This document shows, piece by piece, positions 54,658 through 62,796 of a DNA stretch of 64,000 nt. A program made the position numbers and the translations under genes. Origin of the DNA: Deltaproteobacteria bacterium UBA4427 (GTDB lineage Bacteria > Myxococcota_A > UBA9160 > UBA4427). Positions within the stretch are counted from its first letter, which is position 1. The number at the start of each line of letters is the position of its first letter. The stretch covers positions 37,728-101,727 of the forward strand of contig DGPZ01000143.1 of NCBI GenBank assembly GCA_002390675.1, read 5' to 3'. The notes under the pieces are model-generated. The model searched no databases, was not told the DNA's origin, and saw only the letters and a list, made by a program, of their open reading frames with translations.

Positions 54658-55484
54658 ACGGGACGATCTCCATCGATAACACAGCGTCGAACTTCTCGTT
54701 CGCGCGGAAAATGATCCGAAAGGCCGCGGTGGACAGTGGAGCGCTCATCCCAGATCGCCAGATCGTCTTGGCACCATCGCCATCGCGTATGAAAAGCGGG
54801 TTCTTCGATATGTCGCCCGAGGAATGCCAAAAGTGCATCGCTCTCGGGCTTCGTGAGTTCGACGATCTCGCGCATGAAACCGCCGCCAAAAAAGATCGTT
54901 TTGCGGCCATTATCTGGGTGAGTTCGGATGAGCGGATGGATTACGGCCGGGTACTGCTCTCGCAACTTTTCTGTTAGAGGCGCAGCCGCTTCGGCTCCCA
55001 TCTTCTTTTCCATACCCTTTATGAAAGAAGAGTTGTCGTGCCGGACGGTCAGTCCATTCAAAAACGTCTTCATCTTCGTAGAAAGGGCCTCGTACGCTGT
55101 GGACATCGATCCCCACATCGTATCGCCGCCTCGCTCAGGAACGAGCGTGGCCCGCAGAAACGCCGCTTTTGGGGGCTCCGCAATCCAGGTGACGTCGGTA
55201 TGCCAATGATCGGCCGCAGGCTCGCTACCCGGCCCATCGTGGATTACTTGAAAGGTCGGCTCGGTTTCGCCTAAGACTTTAAAAAGGGGGAAGACGCTCG
55301 GAGTGCCGAAGCGACCCGCGAATTCTAAATGCCCCGCGTCATCAAGCTGCGTGTTTCGCAGGAACACCACTTCGTGCTCCAACAGCGCCTGATAGATGTC
55401 CTGCACTTCACCCTCGGTCACAGACCGGGGGTCGACACCCAGGATTTCCGCGCCCAGCGCTCCGCCGGTCGGTCTAACTTCCAA
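54654..55484 (-). CDS. TauD/TfdA-family Fe(II)/2-oxoglutarate dioxygenase
   Basis: A 276-residue dioxygenase. The facial triad begins with H95-x-D97 (DHWHTD) and ends with the His in STVHRG; the 2-oxoglutarate Arg lies in REVRRC. The N-terminal VRPTGGALGAEILGVD is typical of TauD. It would hydroxylate a carboxylate, sulfonate or another small molecule. The start is TTG at 55484 with GGAGG 9 nt upstream and no later start would leave the family N-terminus. It is translationally coupled to the CPI-like gene. Confidence 0.87.
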   Translation of the reverse strand: MEVRPTGGALGAEILGVDPRSVTEGEVQDIYQALLEHEVVFLRNTQLDDAGHLEFAGRFGTPSVFPLFKVLGETEPTFQVIHDGPGSEPAADHWHTDVTWIAEPPKAAFLRATLVPERGGDTMWGSMSTAYEALSTKMKTFLNGLTVRHDNSSFIKGMEKKMGAEAAAPLTEKLREQYPAVIHPLIRTHPDNGRKTIFFGGGFMREIVELTKPESDALLAFLGRHIEEPAFHTRWRWCQDDLAIWDERSTVHRGLSDHFPREREVRRCVIDGDRPV

Positions 55485-55587
55485 GTATTTTTGCCTCCGC
55501 CTCTCAAACCCAACCGACGCAATGTTCGGGTCTCACGGGAGTCGAGGCAAGTGTGCTCTTTACATGCTTCACATGCGCGGGAACTCC

Positions 55588-55880
55588 CTAGTGTTCGACG
55601 AACTCCGCGATGTAGAAGACATATCCGAAGGAATCGAGCCCCCGCACTACACCAAGTACGCCATAGACCGCCGCAACTGTTTCGGCCCATAGGAGTGAGC
55701 GCGCTCTTTGCGCATTGCGTTCAAACGCCGCTCGAATGCCGTGAAGTAGTCAACCGACCACTCCGAAGCGGGTTAGACGAAATCTCCGGGCGGTCGATAT
55801 CCGGACCTTGCTGCGGCAGATCCTGTTGTATTCGCCAAAATATCTCGCCGCGCACATTGGACCGAGTTACGTAAGGTTCA
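55588..55880 (-). pseudogene. possible decayed gene in two minus-strand frames
   Basis: The 400 bp between the glycerate-kinase-like gene and the TauD gene have no intact gene, but the minus strand shows protein-like pieces in different frames: GEIFWRIQQDLPQQGPDI near 55840-55785 in one frame, and, after a shift, WAETVAAVYGVLGVV then GLDSFGYVFYIAEFVEH ending at TAG 55588-55590. A third frame in the middle (DYFTAFERRLNAMRKER) is also plausible. One or two frameshifts in a small gene would explain this. I do not recognise the product, and chance is possible. Confidence 0.3.
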
Positions 55881-55883
55881 TCT

Positions 55884-56762
55884 TCAATCGTCACGCTTAG
55901 GGCCCATAAGCTTTTCGACACTATGGTCTTCGCTTAGGGAGACTACCCAGTCCGCACGCTCCGGCAGACGCTCAAGCATCTCGCAGGTAATTCGTTCATA
56001 GAACTCAACAAATGCCGCCACAGCTTCCGCATCGAGACGGCGGGCCTGCGGTCTACTTTCCTCTTGCTTTAAGCGCCAACGGCGTACCGCGTCGAGCCCC
56101 GGTACCTCAAGAAAAACAATCTCGTCGAGAATGTCCCAAAGAGCAGCGTACTCATCTCCTAATCGCTCATTCACGAGCTTACGCCACCGACCGTCCGCAT
56201 CTTGAATCCGCTCGAGTTCGTTCACCGGATTGACTAACGCGCCGTCTGAGACCGGGGCCGCACCTATGCACCAGCCTTCGAGAAGAACCAAATCGAAAGG
56301 CCCTTCGACCCAAACCGTTTCCGCTCGGTCGTCCTGCCCTTTGTCGAAGCGAGGCAGTTCCATCCGACCGGGGGCGCCAGCGCCTTCGACGGCCCGGCGA
56401 CACCATCCGAGGTCATGAGTCCCCGGCGCGCCTCTCGTCTTGAGCAAGGGATGAATATCTACCGCGAGCGCCCGTCGCTCCGCTTTAGTGAGATAGAAAT
56501 CGTCGAGTCCGAGCACGCAAACGCGCAGCCCAAAAAACTTGCAGGCGTCCGAAATCAGTTGCGACAGCGTCGACTTTCCAGCCCCCTGCCCTCCAGCGAT
56601 CCCGATACGTGCCGGGCGACGTCGGGACCGGTTACGCGACCAATGGAGAGCCAACCGAGCCGAAAGAGATTGGTAGTCCTCCGGTGCGTCGGAATCGAGA
56701 GTGGCTCGGCATGCTGCGATCTCGCGCTGATCCGCAAGGGACACGCCCTCAATCCAATCCAT
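55884..56762 (-). CDS. D-glycerate 3-kinase-like P-loop kinase
   Basis: A 292-residue kinase. Walker A is GGQGAGKST at residues 57-65, GLDDFYLT follows as in D-glycerate 3-kinase and related PRK-like kinases, RGAPGTHDL is the family-specific loop, and LLEGWCIGA is Walker B. Plant GLYK phosphorylates glycerate in photorespiration; bacterial homologues are common and often untested. AGGAG precedes the ATG. The glycerate source in this organism is not evident from the window. Confidence 0.88.
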   Translation of the reverse strand: MDWIEGVSLADQREIAACRATLDSDAPEDYQSLSARLALHWSRNRSRRRPARIGIAGGQGAGKSTLSQLISDACKFFGLRVCVLGLDDFYLTKAERRALAVDIHPLLKTRGAPGTHDLGWCRRAVEGAGAPGRMELPRFDKGQDDRAETVWVEGPFDLVLLEGWCIGAAPVSDGALVNPVNELERIQDADGRWRKLVNERLGDEYAALWDILDEIVFLEVPGLDAVRRWRLKQEESRPQARRLDAEAVAAFVEFYERITCEMLERLPERADWVVSLSEDHSVEKLMGPKRDD

Positions 56763-56906
56763 TCGGCCTGCTCCTAAAGGCCGCGACGAGGGAGCCGACG
56801 CGGCGCCTCATGATGCTAGCTTTTTAGTCGCGCGGGGGATCACTATCGACCTCCGCATCTAGTCCACTTCGCCCATCGACTTAATGCGGCAGCTCAGGAG
56901 CAATAC

Positions 56907-57776
56907 ATGACGATTCGCACAGGATTCATCGGCCTCGGCAACCAAGGCAAACCAATCGCTGCTCACCTCGCCCCTGCGGGTTTCGAAATGACCGTATACG
57001 ACATCGCCGAGGAGCCCGTCGCAGAACTCGTAGCAGATGGAGCCAAAGCGGCCGCATCGCCACGCGAAGTAGGACAGAACGCGGACGTTGTCGGAATTTG
57101 CGTTCCAGAAGACAAGCATGTTCGTGCCGTCGTGTTCGGCGACGACGGCTTGCTCGCCGGACTAGGCGAAGGCAGCGTGATCCTGATTCACAGCACGATC
57201 CTGCCTTCTACCGCCGAGGAAATTTCCGAAGCCGCCGCGGCTAAGAACATCGAAGTGATGGATGCCTGCGTCACGGGCGGCGCCGCCAGAGCCGAAACCA
57301 AAGAACTCACGCTCCTGATCGGAGGCCCTGAATCGGCCCTGGAGAAATGCCAGCCCTACTTCAAGGCGATCACCGACGTCGACCTGATTCACGCCGGTCC
57401 GCTCGGATGCGGCGCAAAGCTCAAGCTGTGCATCAACCTCATCACGTACATCCAATGGGCTGCAGCTTTTGAGGCATCCACCCTCGCAAAGAGCGCAGGG
57501 CTTTCCCTCGACGTCCTTCAGCAGGCAGGACAATCCAACGGTCAGATCACGCCCATGATGATCGCGTATATGGGAAGTCAGTCTATGCCCGACGAAGCAC
57601 GCAACAGCGAAGCCTTCCAGAGCTTTATGCTCTCGAATACGCGCATCGCCGAAAAGGATCTTGCCTGGGCACTTCAGCTGGGTCGCGAAGGCGAGGTCTC
57701 GCTGCCTGTTGGCGGCCTCGTTTCGCAGCTTATGGGCAAGCTCTACGGACTGAACGAGAAGACTCGCCCTCAATAG
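56907..57776 (+). CDS. 3-hydroxyisobutyrate dehydrogenase-like reductase
   Basis: A 289-residue beta-hydroxyacid dehydrogenase. GFIGLGNQGKPIA at residues 6-18 is the NAD loop, with D32 or nearby acid (VYDI) suggesting NAD(H). The substrate motif TGGAARAE corresponds to D-x-x-x-SGG, and the catalytic Lys lies in GCGAKLKLCIN near residue 171. It would oxidise a 3-hydroxyacid such as 3-hydroxyisobutyrate or tartronate semialdehyde; the glycerate kinase next to it (divergent) is consistent with the latter, since that pair belongs to glyoxylate/glycerate metabolism. AGGAG precedes the ATG. Confidence 0.9.
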   Translation: MTIRTGFIGLGNQGKPIAAHLAPAGFEMTVYDIAEEPVAELVADGAKAAASPREVGQNADVVGICVPEDKHVRAVVFGDDGLLAGLGEGSVILIHSTILPSTAEEISEAAAAKNIEVMDACVTGGAARAETKELTLLIGGPESALEKCQPYFKAITDVDLIHAGPLGCGAKLKLCINLITYIQWAAAFEASTLAKSAGLSLDVLQQAGQSNGQITPMMIAYMGSQSMPDEARNSEAFQSFMLSNTRIAEKDLAWALQLGREGEVSLPVGGLVSQLMGKLYGLNEKTRPQ

Positions 57777-57801
57777 CCCGAGAGCGAGACCGACGAAATG
57801 G

Positions 57802-57829
57802 GGCGCGAGACCGCAGTCGGTCTCGCGCC
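57802..57829. terminator. hairpin between convergent genes
   Basis: A perfect 12-bp stem (57802-57813 with 57818-57829) around the loop CAGT, in the 68-bp gap between the reductase and the convergent enoyl-CoA hydratase. No T run follows in either direction, so it may be a weak terminator or a transcript-end stabiliser. Confidence 0.6.
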
Positions 57830-57844
57830 TATATCCGAGCAATA

Positions 57845-58747
57845 TTATTCGTCGCCCGTGCGGTAGTCACCAAACTTTTCGTCGCGCTTCTGCAGCGCGC
57901 TCGTGAGCTTGCCCGCTCCAGCACCCGTCTGACTAATAAATTCGTCAAAGCTTTTCTGGTGAATTGCTAAGGAGCACAGCTCCGTGCCCTGTCGAATACC
58001 CTGTCGCATGCCCATCACTTCCATCTGTCGATGGACTGCACGCTTGTTCAACTGAACAATATCCGTGGGTAGCTCTGACATGCGCACAGCCATTTCGAGC
58101 GTCTTCGCATCAAGTTCATCCGCCGGATAGGCTCGTGTTGCCCAGCCGCGCTTCTCGGCTTCGATGCCATTGATCGAATCGCCGGTCAACATCATTTCCA
58201 TGCCGCGCCGCATCCCGACGAGCCACGCATGGAACTGCATATCCGGCACGCCAAAGCGAACCGCCGGGTATCCCATCTGTGCGTCTTCAGCCATGTAGAT
58301 GACATCGCACCCCGTCGCGAGTTCGCTTCCCCCTGCTAGACAATACCCGTGCACTTGAGCAATCACGGGCTTCGAGAGTTCCCAAATGCTCATCCATCCT
58401 TCGGTCACGTGGCGCGGATACTGACCTTCGCCGCCCGGCGTAAAGAAGGGATATTCAAGACCTTCATTGCCGCCGCCAATGTCGTAGCCCGCAGAGAACG
58501 ACTTCCCTGCCCCACGTACAATTTGGACATGGACAGCCTCGTCCTGATCGCCTGCGCGCAAGGCATGCAGCACCTCTGCTCGCAGCGCGTGATTGAGCGC
58601 ATTACGTTTATCGGGTCGGTTCAAAGTAATTCGCCTAACATGAGGCGCGGGTTCATCGACCAAGATGACCGTGTAGTCCGCAGCGGATCGCGGCCAGCTA
58701 GAGGAGAGATCGCCGTCGGCGGCGGGGGCATCATTGTCATAACTCAT
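57845..58747 (-). CDS. enoyl-CoA hydratase/isomerase (crotonase)
   Basis: A 300-residue crotonase-fold protein. VRRITLNRPDKRNALN is the CoA-binding start, GKSFSAGYDIGG is the first oxyanion-hole segment and YCLAGGSELATGCDVIYM the second. The position of the catalytic Glu in hydratases reads FGVPDMQFHAW, so both classical Glu residues are in doubt and another crotonase activity is possible. ATG 58747 follows GGAG by 9 nt; an earlier ATG at 58837 adds 30 unlike residues. Confidence 0.9.
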   Translation of the reverse strand: MSYDNDAPAADGDLSSSWPRSAADYTVILVDEPAPHVRRITLNRPDKRNALNHALRAEVLHALRAGDQDEAVHVQIVRGAGKSFSAGYDIGGGNEGLEYPFFTPGGEGQYPRHVTEGWMSIWELSKPVIAQVHGYCLAGGSELATGCDVIYMAEDAQMGYPAVRFGVPDMQFHAWLVGMRRGMEMMLTGDSINGIEAEKRGWATRAYPADELDAKTLEMAVRMSELPTDIVQLNKRAVHRQMEVMGMRQGIRQGTELCSLAIHQKSFDEFISQTGAGAGKLTSALQKRDEKFGDYRTGDE

Positions 58748-58977
58748 AGGGGTCAGCTCCGGGAATGGATTGGCTTTGCTCGCCAGGACTGGCTCCAGGC
58801 GAGCCTTTGATCCTAACGGATAGAGCCGCAACAACAACGAGGTAGTTTTTCGTTCGAATATGTCACGGAACCGCCCTCTGGCTCGCGGCCTTAAAGAATC
58901 GGGAGCAGACCACGGCTAGCCCGAGCGTGGTAGTCTCGGGTCAGTCCACAATCATGCGCAAAGTAGGAGCACGAGCT

Positions 58978-59589
58978 ATGAGCAATCTGCCCTCCGATAT
59001 CCGGTCTCGTATGACCCGCCGAAGCTTCGCGCAACGCGCGTTGCGAACCAGCGCGGGCCTCGCTGCTCTGACCGCCGGATTACCGCTGCTGGCCCAGGCC
59101 GATACAGCGGATGACATCGCCGTCGCCGCTGCACTGGCGAAAGAAAATCCGAAGGCCCTCCCCCAGAAGCTCCTCGGGCTCCTATCCAAGAGCCCCTTCG
59201 CCTATATCTCGCCGCTCAAGTCCGATGGTAAGGAAAGCCAATGTCACGCGGAACTCTGGTACGCGTGGATCGATGACGCAGTGGTTGTCACCGTGGCCAC
59301 CGACCGATGGAAAGCCACGGCGCTTCGCAAGGGACTCGATCGCGCACGCATCTGGGTAGGCGATCATGGCATCTGGAACACCTGGTACGGCGGACACAAC
59401 GAAGACTTTCGCGCCGCGCCCTCTTTCGAAGCACGAGGCGAACGCGTTCGCGACACCGACCTACTCGAGCGGCTTCTCGCTATCTACGAGAAGAAATACC
59501 CGGCGGAGATCGCGCAGTGGCGAGAACCCATGCGAACAGGCAACGCCGACGGCTCACGGATCGTCATTCGCTACACACCGATCGGCTAA
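58978..59589 (+). CDS. Tat-exported split-barrel (PNPOx-like) protein
   Basis: A 203-residue protein. MTRRSFAQRALRTSAGLAA at about residues 12-30 is a twin-arginine signal (R-R-S-F-A), followed by a hydrophobic stretch ending LLAQA. The mature part resembles a split-barrel flavin-binding protein: PFAYISPLKSDGKESQCHAELWY then VVVTVATDRWKATALRKGLDR are its barrel and helix. Tat export implies that a cofactor such as FMN is inserted before secretion. ATG 58978 has AGGAG; an in-frame start at 58927 lies before the signal. Confidence 0.78.
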   Translation: MSNLPSDIRSRMTRRSFAQRALRTSAGLAALTAGLPLLAQADTADDIAVAAALAKENPKALPQKLLGLLSKSPFAYISPLKSDGKESQCHAELWYAWIDDAVVVTVATDRWKATALRKGLDRARIWVGDHGIWNTWYGGHNEDFRAAPSFEARGERVRDTDLLERLLAIYEKKYPAEIAQWREPMRTGNADGSRIVIRYTPIG

Positions 59590-59607
59590 TGCTTTTCGAA
59601 CTGATCG

Positions 59608-59964
59608 CTAGAGCTGGCTGCTAAGAGCGAGCAAAGCAATCGTCCCATCCACGGCGATCGGTGGAATCGATTCCTGAATCGTCGATCCGTCCATCGCCAT
59701 CGACAAAAAGCGAGCTGCGGTCGCGCCGGTCCAGGCCATTCCCAGCGCGAGATAGACATTTGCATCGCCTAGCACGAGCGCACTGCCGCCCACCCCGAGC
59801 ATGATTCCGCCGAAGACGCCTCGAACTTCCGAGAAAGCCTTTGCCGACTCGAGTTTGATGTCCAGCGAGTCGAGAATTGCGTTCGGCTTAATGAGCCCCG
59901 TGAGTCCGATCAGACATGTGATTGCCGCGCCGATGCGCGGGAGCCATTCAAATAGCGTTTCCAT
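59608..59964 (-). CDS. small membrane protein (DUF4345-like)
   Basis: A 118-residue protein with four hydrophobic segments (about 8-24, 45-65, 68-85, 95-115) and FGGIMLGVGGSAL near residue 50, which fits DUF4345 family membrane proteins. Function unknown. ATG 59964 is preferred to 60012, which would overlap the NTF2-like gene; that gene ends 8 bp upstream, so the two are co-transcribed. Confidence 0.72.
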   Translation of the reverse strand: METLFEWLPRIGAAITCLIGLTGLIKPNAILDSLDIKLESAKAFSEVRGVFGGIMLGVGGSALVLGDANVYLALGMAWTGATAARFLSMAMDGSTIQESIPPIAVDGTIALLALSSQL

Positions 59965-59972
59965 CTTTCCAA

Positions 59973-60365
59973 TTACCCCCAATGTCCTTCGCCGTAAGGC
60001 GCGTTCCAACAATTTGCGAGACGTCCGTCGGCATCGAGCTGAAACACTTCAATGCCACACATAGCAACGTCTTTCCCGTCTACTTTCATAGTCATATTCC
60101 AAACGCCTGTCACCGTCGTGTCATCCGCATGCACGATCACGTTCGTAATCTTAACGCCCATCTTTTCGATTCCGAACTCGACTCGTGCAATCTGTTCGTC
60201 GTGAGTGAGTTCAGTAGTTTTCTCGCCTGGATCATGGCGCGTGATCGGATTCGCGCACAACTCTCGAATTAACTCGAGCTTTCCTTGATTGTTGACCTCT
60301 TCCCAATACCGCTCCATCACGATCTGGGCGCGCGGCTTGCCCGAGGCTGCGGACGATTTAGACAT
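59973..60365 (-). CDS. NTF2/SnoaL-like protein
   Basis: A 130-residue NTF2-fold protein. IVMERYWEEVNNQGKLELIRELCA is the standard helix start and the later strands read VTGVWNMTMKVDGKDVAM and GIEVFQLDADGRLANCWN, as in SnoaL-like polyketide cyclases. AAAGGAG lies ahead of the ATG. It could be a ketosteroid isomerase-like enzyme or a binding protein. Confidence 0.85.
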   Translation of the reverse strand: MSKSSAASGKPRAQIVMERYWEEVNNQGKLELIRELCANPITRHDPGEKTTELTHDEQIARVEFGIEKMGVKITNVIVHADDTTVTGVWNMTMKVDGKDVAMCGIEVFQLDADGRLANCWNAPYGEGHWG

Positions 60366-60477
60366 TCAATCGACTCCTTTGTATTTTCGAAGAGGCTAAA
60401 GCCTAGACGTCAGAGCTTTGAATTCAACAGCCAAGGCTGCGCGCTACGCTCACCGAACGCCCGCCTAGGAGACCCTA

Positions 60478-61281
60478 ATGACTGCTCAAAATAGCTCATC
60501 ACGCCCATCCCCCCGCACTGCACTCATCACCGGTGCCTCTGCTGGGCTCGGGGTCGAATTCGCGAACCAGCTCGCGGCCCGAAACTACAACCTCGTCCTC
60601 GTCGCGCGCCGTAAAGAAAAGCTCGAGGAAGTCGCCGAAGAACTTGCGAACCGCCATGGCGTTTCCGCTCAGACTTTCTCCGCAGACCTTTCCGAACCTT
60701 CCGCGCCAAAGACACTCTTTTCCGAAATCTCTGCAGCTGGGATTCATATCGACTACCTCGTAAACAACGCCGGCAGCGCCGGCCCCTCGCTGCTTGAAGG
60801 CGACGACTGGGAGCGCCAGGCGAAGTTCCTCGAGCTCATGATGACGTCCGTTACACATATGTGTCACCACTTCATCCCACCCATGCAGGCACGCGGCTTC
60901 GGACGAGTGCTTAACGTCGCGTCTTTCGCGGGGCGATTGGCCCGTTCAGCCGGTGGGCACTATGGGCCTTCGAAGGCCTATGTGATCGCGCTAACAGAGG
61001 AACTCGACCTCATGCTGAAAGGCAGCGGCGTACAGGCTTCGGTGCTTTGCCCGGGATTCACACACACCGACTTTCACGAAACCGCCGGCATGATGGAGAT
61101 GAAAAATTCACTGCCGAGCTTCATGTGGTACGACGCTGAGGTGGTGGTTCGCGAAGGCATCGAGGCGCTCGAAAAGAATCAACCGATCAAGGTTTCGGGA
61201 CGGCTCTACCGATGGATCGACCCACTCGCACAATCCGTCTGGGTACGTTCACTGATCAAGGCAGCCGCACCCGGTCGCTAG
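60478..61281 (+). CDS. classical SDR oxidoreductase (DltE-like)
   Basis: A 267-residue short-chain dehydrogenase. TGASAGLG at about residues 20-27, VARRKEKL after strand 2 (NADP(H)-type), NNAG near 97-100, catalytic Ser in NVASFAG and YGPSKAY for Tyr/Lys. The C-terminal part is hydrophobic (SLIKAAAPGR end) and typical of the DltE/retinol-dehydrogenase-like branch. AGGAGA precedes the ATG. The P450 gene follows after 179 bp on the same strand. Confidence 0.88.
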   Translation: MTAQNSSSRPSPRTALITGASAGLGVEFANQLAARNYNLVLVARRKEKLEEVAEELANRHGVSAQTFSADLSEPSAPKTLFSEISAAGIHIDYLVNNAGSAGPSLLEGDDWERQAKFLELMMTSVTHMCHHFIPPMQARGFGRVLNVASFAGRLARSAGGHYGPSKAYVIALTEELDLMLKGSGVQASVLCPGFTHTDFHETAGMMEMKNSLPSFMWYDAEVVVREGIEALEKNQPIKVSGRLYRWIDPLAQSVWVRSLIKAAAPGR

Positions 61282-61460
61282 TCGCCCGAAGAGGTAGCGG
61301 CGGCGATTCATCTTGCCACCACGCGGCACAACGCCACATTTCTCGCCTCCGCACGGCCGCCACCTGACCGCCAATCTTGCTAGCCTTCTGCCTTCGGCGA
61401 CGAGAAACATGACACGTCGCAGCAACGCTTCCCCTTCGCCCAATTGAGAGACCAAGACCG

Positions 61461-62681
61461 ATGAGCCTGCCGTCCCACCATCCATTTTCCCTTGAGTACA
61501 CCGCCGACCCACGGCCGATCTTCGCGAGTATCCACGAAGACAATCGCTTCGTGCCTGTCGAAGACATGAACGCAGTGCTCGTGCACGGCTACGACGCCGT
61601 GCGTGCATTCTGCGACCACCCTGCGATGTCTCGCAATCCCATTGACGCCGGTTTGGGCGATGATGCCGCTTCGAAGGTCCGAGCAGAGCGATGGCCAACG
61701 CTTGAGCATTCCATGACGAGTGCGAGTCTGGCACGCGAGGATGGTGGCAACCTCATACGCGAACTCCTCGCCCCCGACTTCCGCCCGGGCATGATTCGAA
61801 AAATGTCGGACACCGTGAACGAAGTCGTCGAGACCGTCTGCTCTCCGCTGAAAAGTGAAAGCGATGTCGACGTCGTAAAGTTAGTTCAAGAGGTTCCGCT
61901 ACGAGTGATCTCGCGGCTGCTCGGAATCGACGAGACGACTCGCGATGCTCAGATGTTCCTCACTTGCGCACCTGACTATTTCCGCGGCCTCAATCCGATC
62001 TCGGGCGATGGGGACCGTGATAAAGCCGAAGCAGCTGCCGTAACAATGCTCGACATTCTCGGCCGCACCGTCGAGACTCGGCGATCCAAACCAGAGGAAG
62101 ACCTCGTCACGCAAGTCATCGAATTCGCGAACAAGCGAGGCGATGTCGATCCGCAAGATCTCGTCCGAGCCCTCGTGATCCTCGTAGCGGCGGGTACCGA
62201 CACGACGCGACTCTCTACAACACTCGCAGTGAAGACTCTCCTCTCCCATCCTCAAGCGACCAATATCCTCCGCGACGATCGTTCTAAGGTGAAGAACGCC
62301 GTCATGGAATGCCTCCGTTACGAAGGGCCCACGAAATACCTGGTACGCGCTTCGACCGAAGACGTCGAGTTCGAAGGACAGACGATTCCCAAACAGACCC
62401 TCGTACTCCTTTCGATCATGGGCGCCGGCTGGGACCCGCGAGTCTTCGAGAAACCCGAAGTCTTCGACATCGACCGCGAACTGCGTGGGAGCCTTTCCTT
62501 TGGCTTCGGCGCCGGCTACTGCCTCGGCGTTCATCTCGCCCGACTGCAAGTAGGCACGTTGCTCGAATATTTCCTCGAGCACCTTCCCCAGAGCGCCAGC
62601 TTCGACGAAAGTCAGATTGGCTGGGACCCTGGGAATCTGTTCCTGCGAGAAATCACGAGCATGCCGGTCCACCTTCGTTAG
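61461..62681 (+). CDS. cytochrome P450
   Basis: A 406-residue soluble P450. The haem loop is FGFGAGYCLG with C354, the ExxR pair is E283/R286, and the I-helix reads AGTDTT at 244-249, the canonical oxygen-activation motif. It differs clearly from the P450 at 28661, whose I-helix has Glu in place of Asp. No ferredoxin or ferredoxin reductase gene is seen. Four 15-bp repeats begin over its stop codon. The SDR behind it may act on the P450 product. Confidence 0.93.
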   Translation: MSLPSHHPFSLEYTADPRPIFASIHEDNRFVPVEDMNAVLVHGYDAVRAFCDHPAMSRNPIDAGLGDDAASKVRAERWPTLEHSMTSASLAREDGGNLIRELLAPDFRPGMIRKMSDTVNEVVETVCSPLKSESDVDVVKLVQEVPLRVISRLLGIDETTRDAQMFLTCAPDYFRGLNPISGDGDRDKAEAAAVTMLDILGRTVETRRSKPEEDLVTQVIEFANKRGDVDPQDLVRALVILVAAGTDTTRLSTTLAVKTLLSHPQATNILRDDRSKVKNAVMECLRYEGPTKYLVRASTEDVEFEGQTIPKQTLVLLSIMGAGWDPRVFEKPEVFDIDRELRGSLSFGFGAGYCLGVHLARLQVGTLLEYFLEHLPQSASFDESQIGWDPGNLFLREITSMPVHLR

Positions 62682-62736
62682 GCCCATAACAGTTAGTCCC
62701 AATGCGGTTAGGCCCAGTGCGGTTAGGCATAGTGCC
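62677..62736. repeat. four imperfect 15-bp tandem repeats
   Basis: Units GTTAGGCCCATAACA, GTTAGTCCCAATGCG, GTTAGGCCCAGTGCG and GTTAGGCATAGTGCC run head to tail from 62677. The first includes the P450 stop codon (TAG). They lie in the 115-bp gap before the SDR. The repeats differ by 2-6 bases, so they are older than the 37-bp duplication at 31388. Confidence 0.85.
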
Positions 62737-62796
62737 CCTCCACAAAGGTCGCGTTCGCTTTCTCTTCCCAACATCAACCCGCCACAGGAGTTTCCC

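Noticed and set aside
62677..62736. CRISPR array
   Set aside because: Four 15-bp units without spacers and no cas genes; simple tandem repeat.
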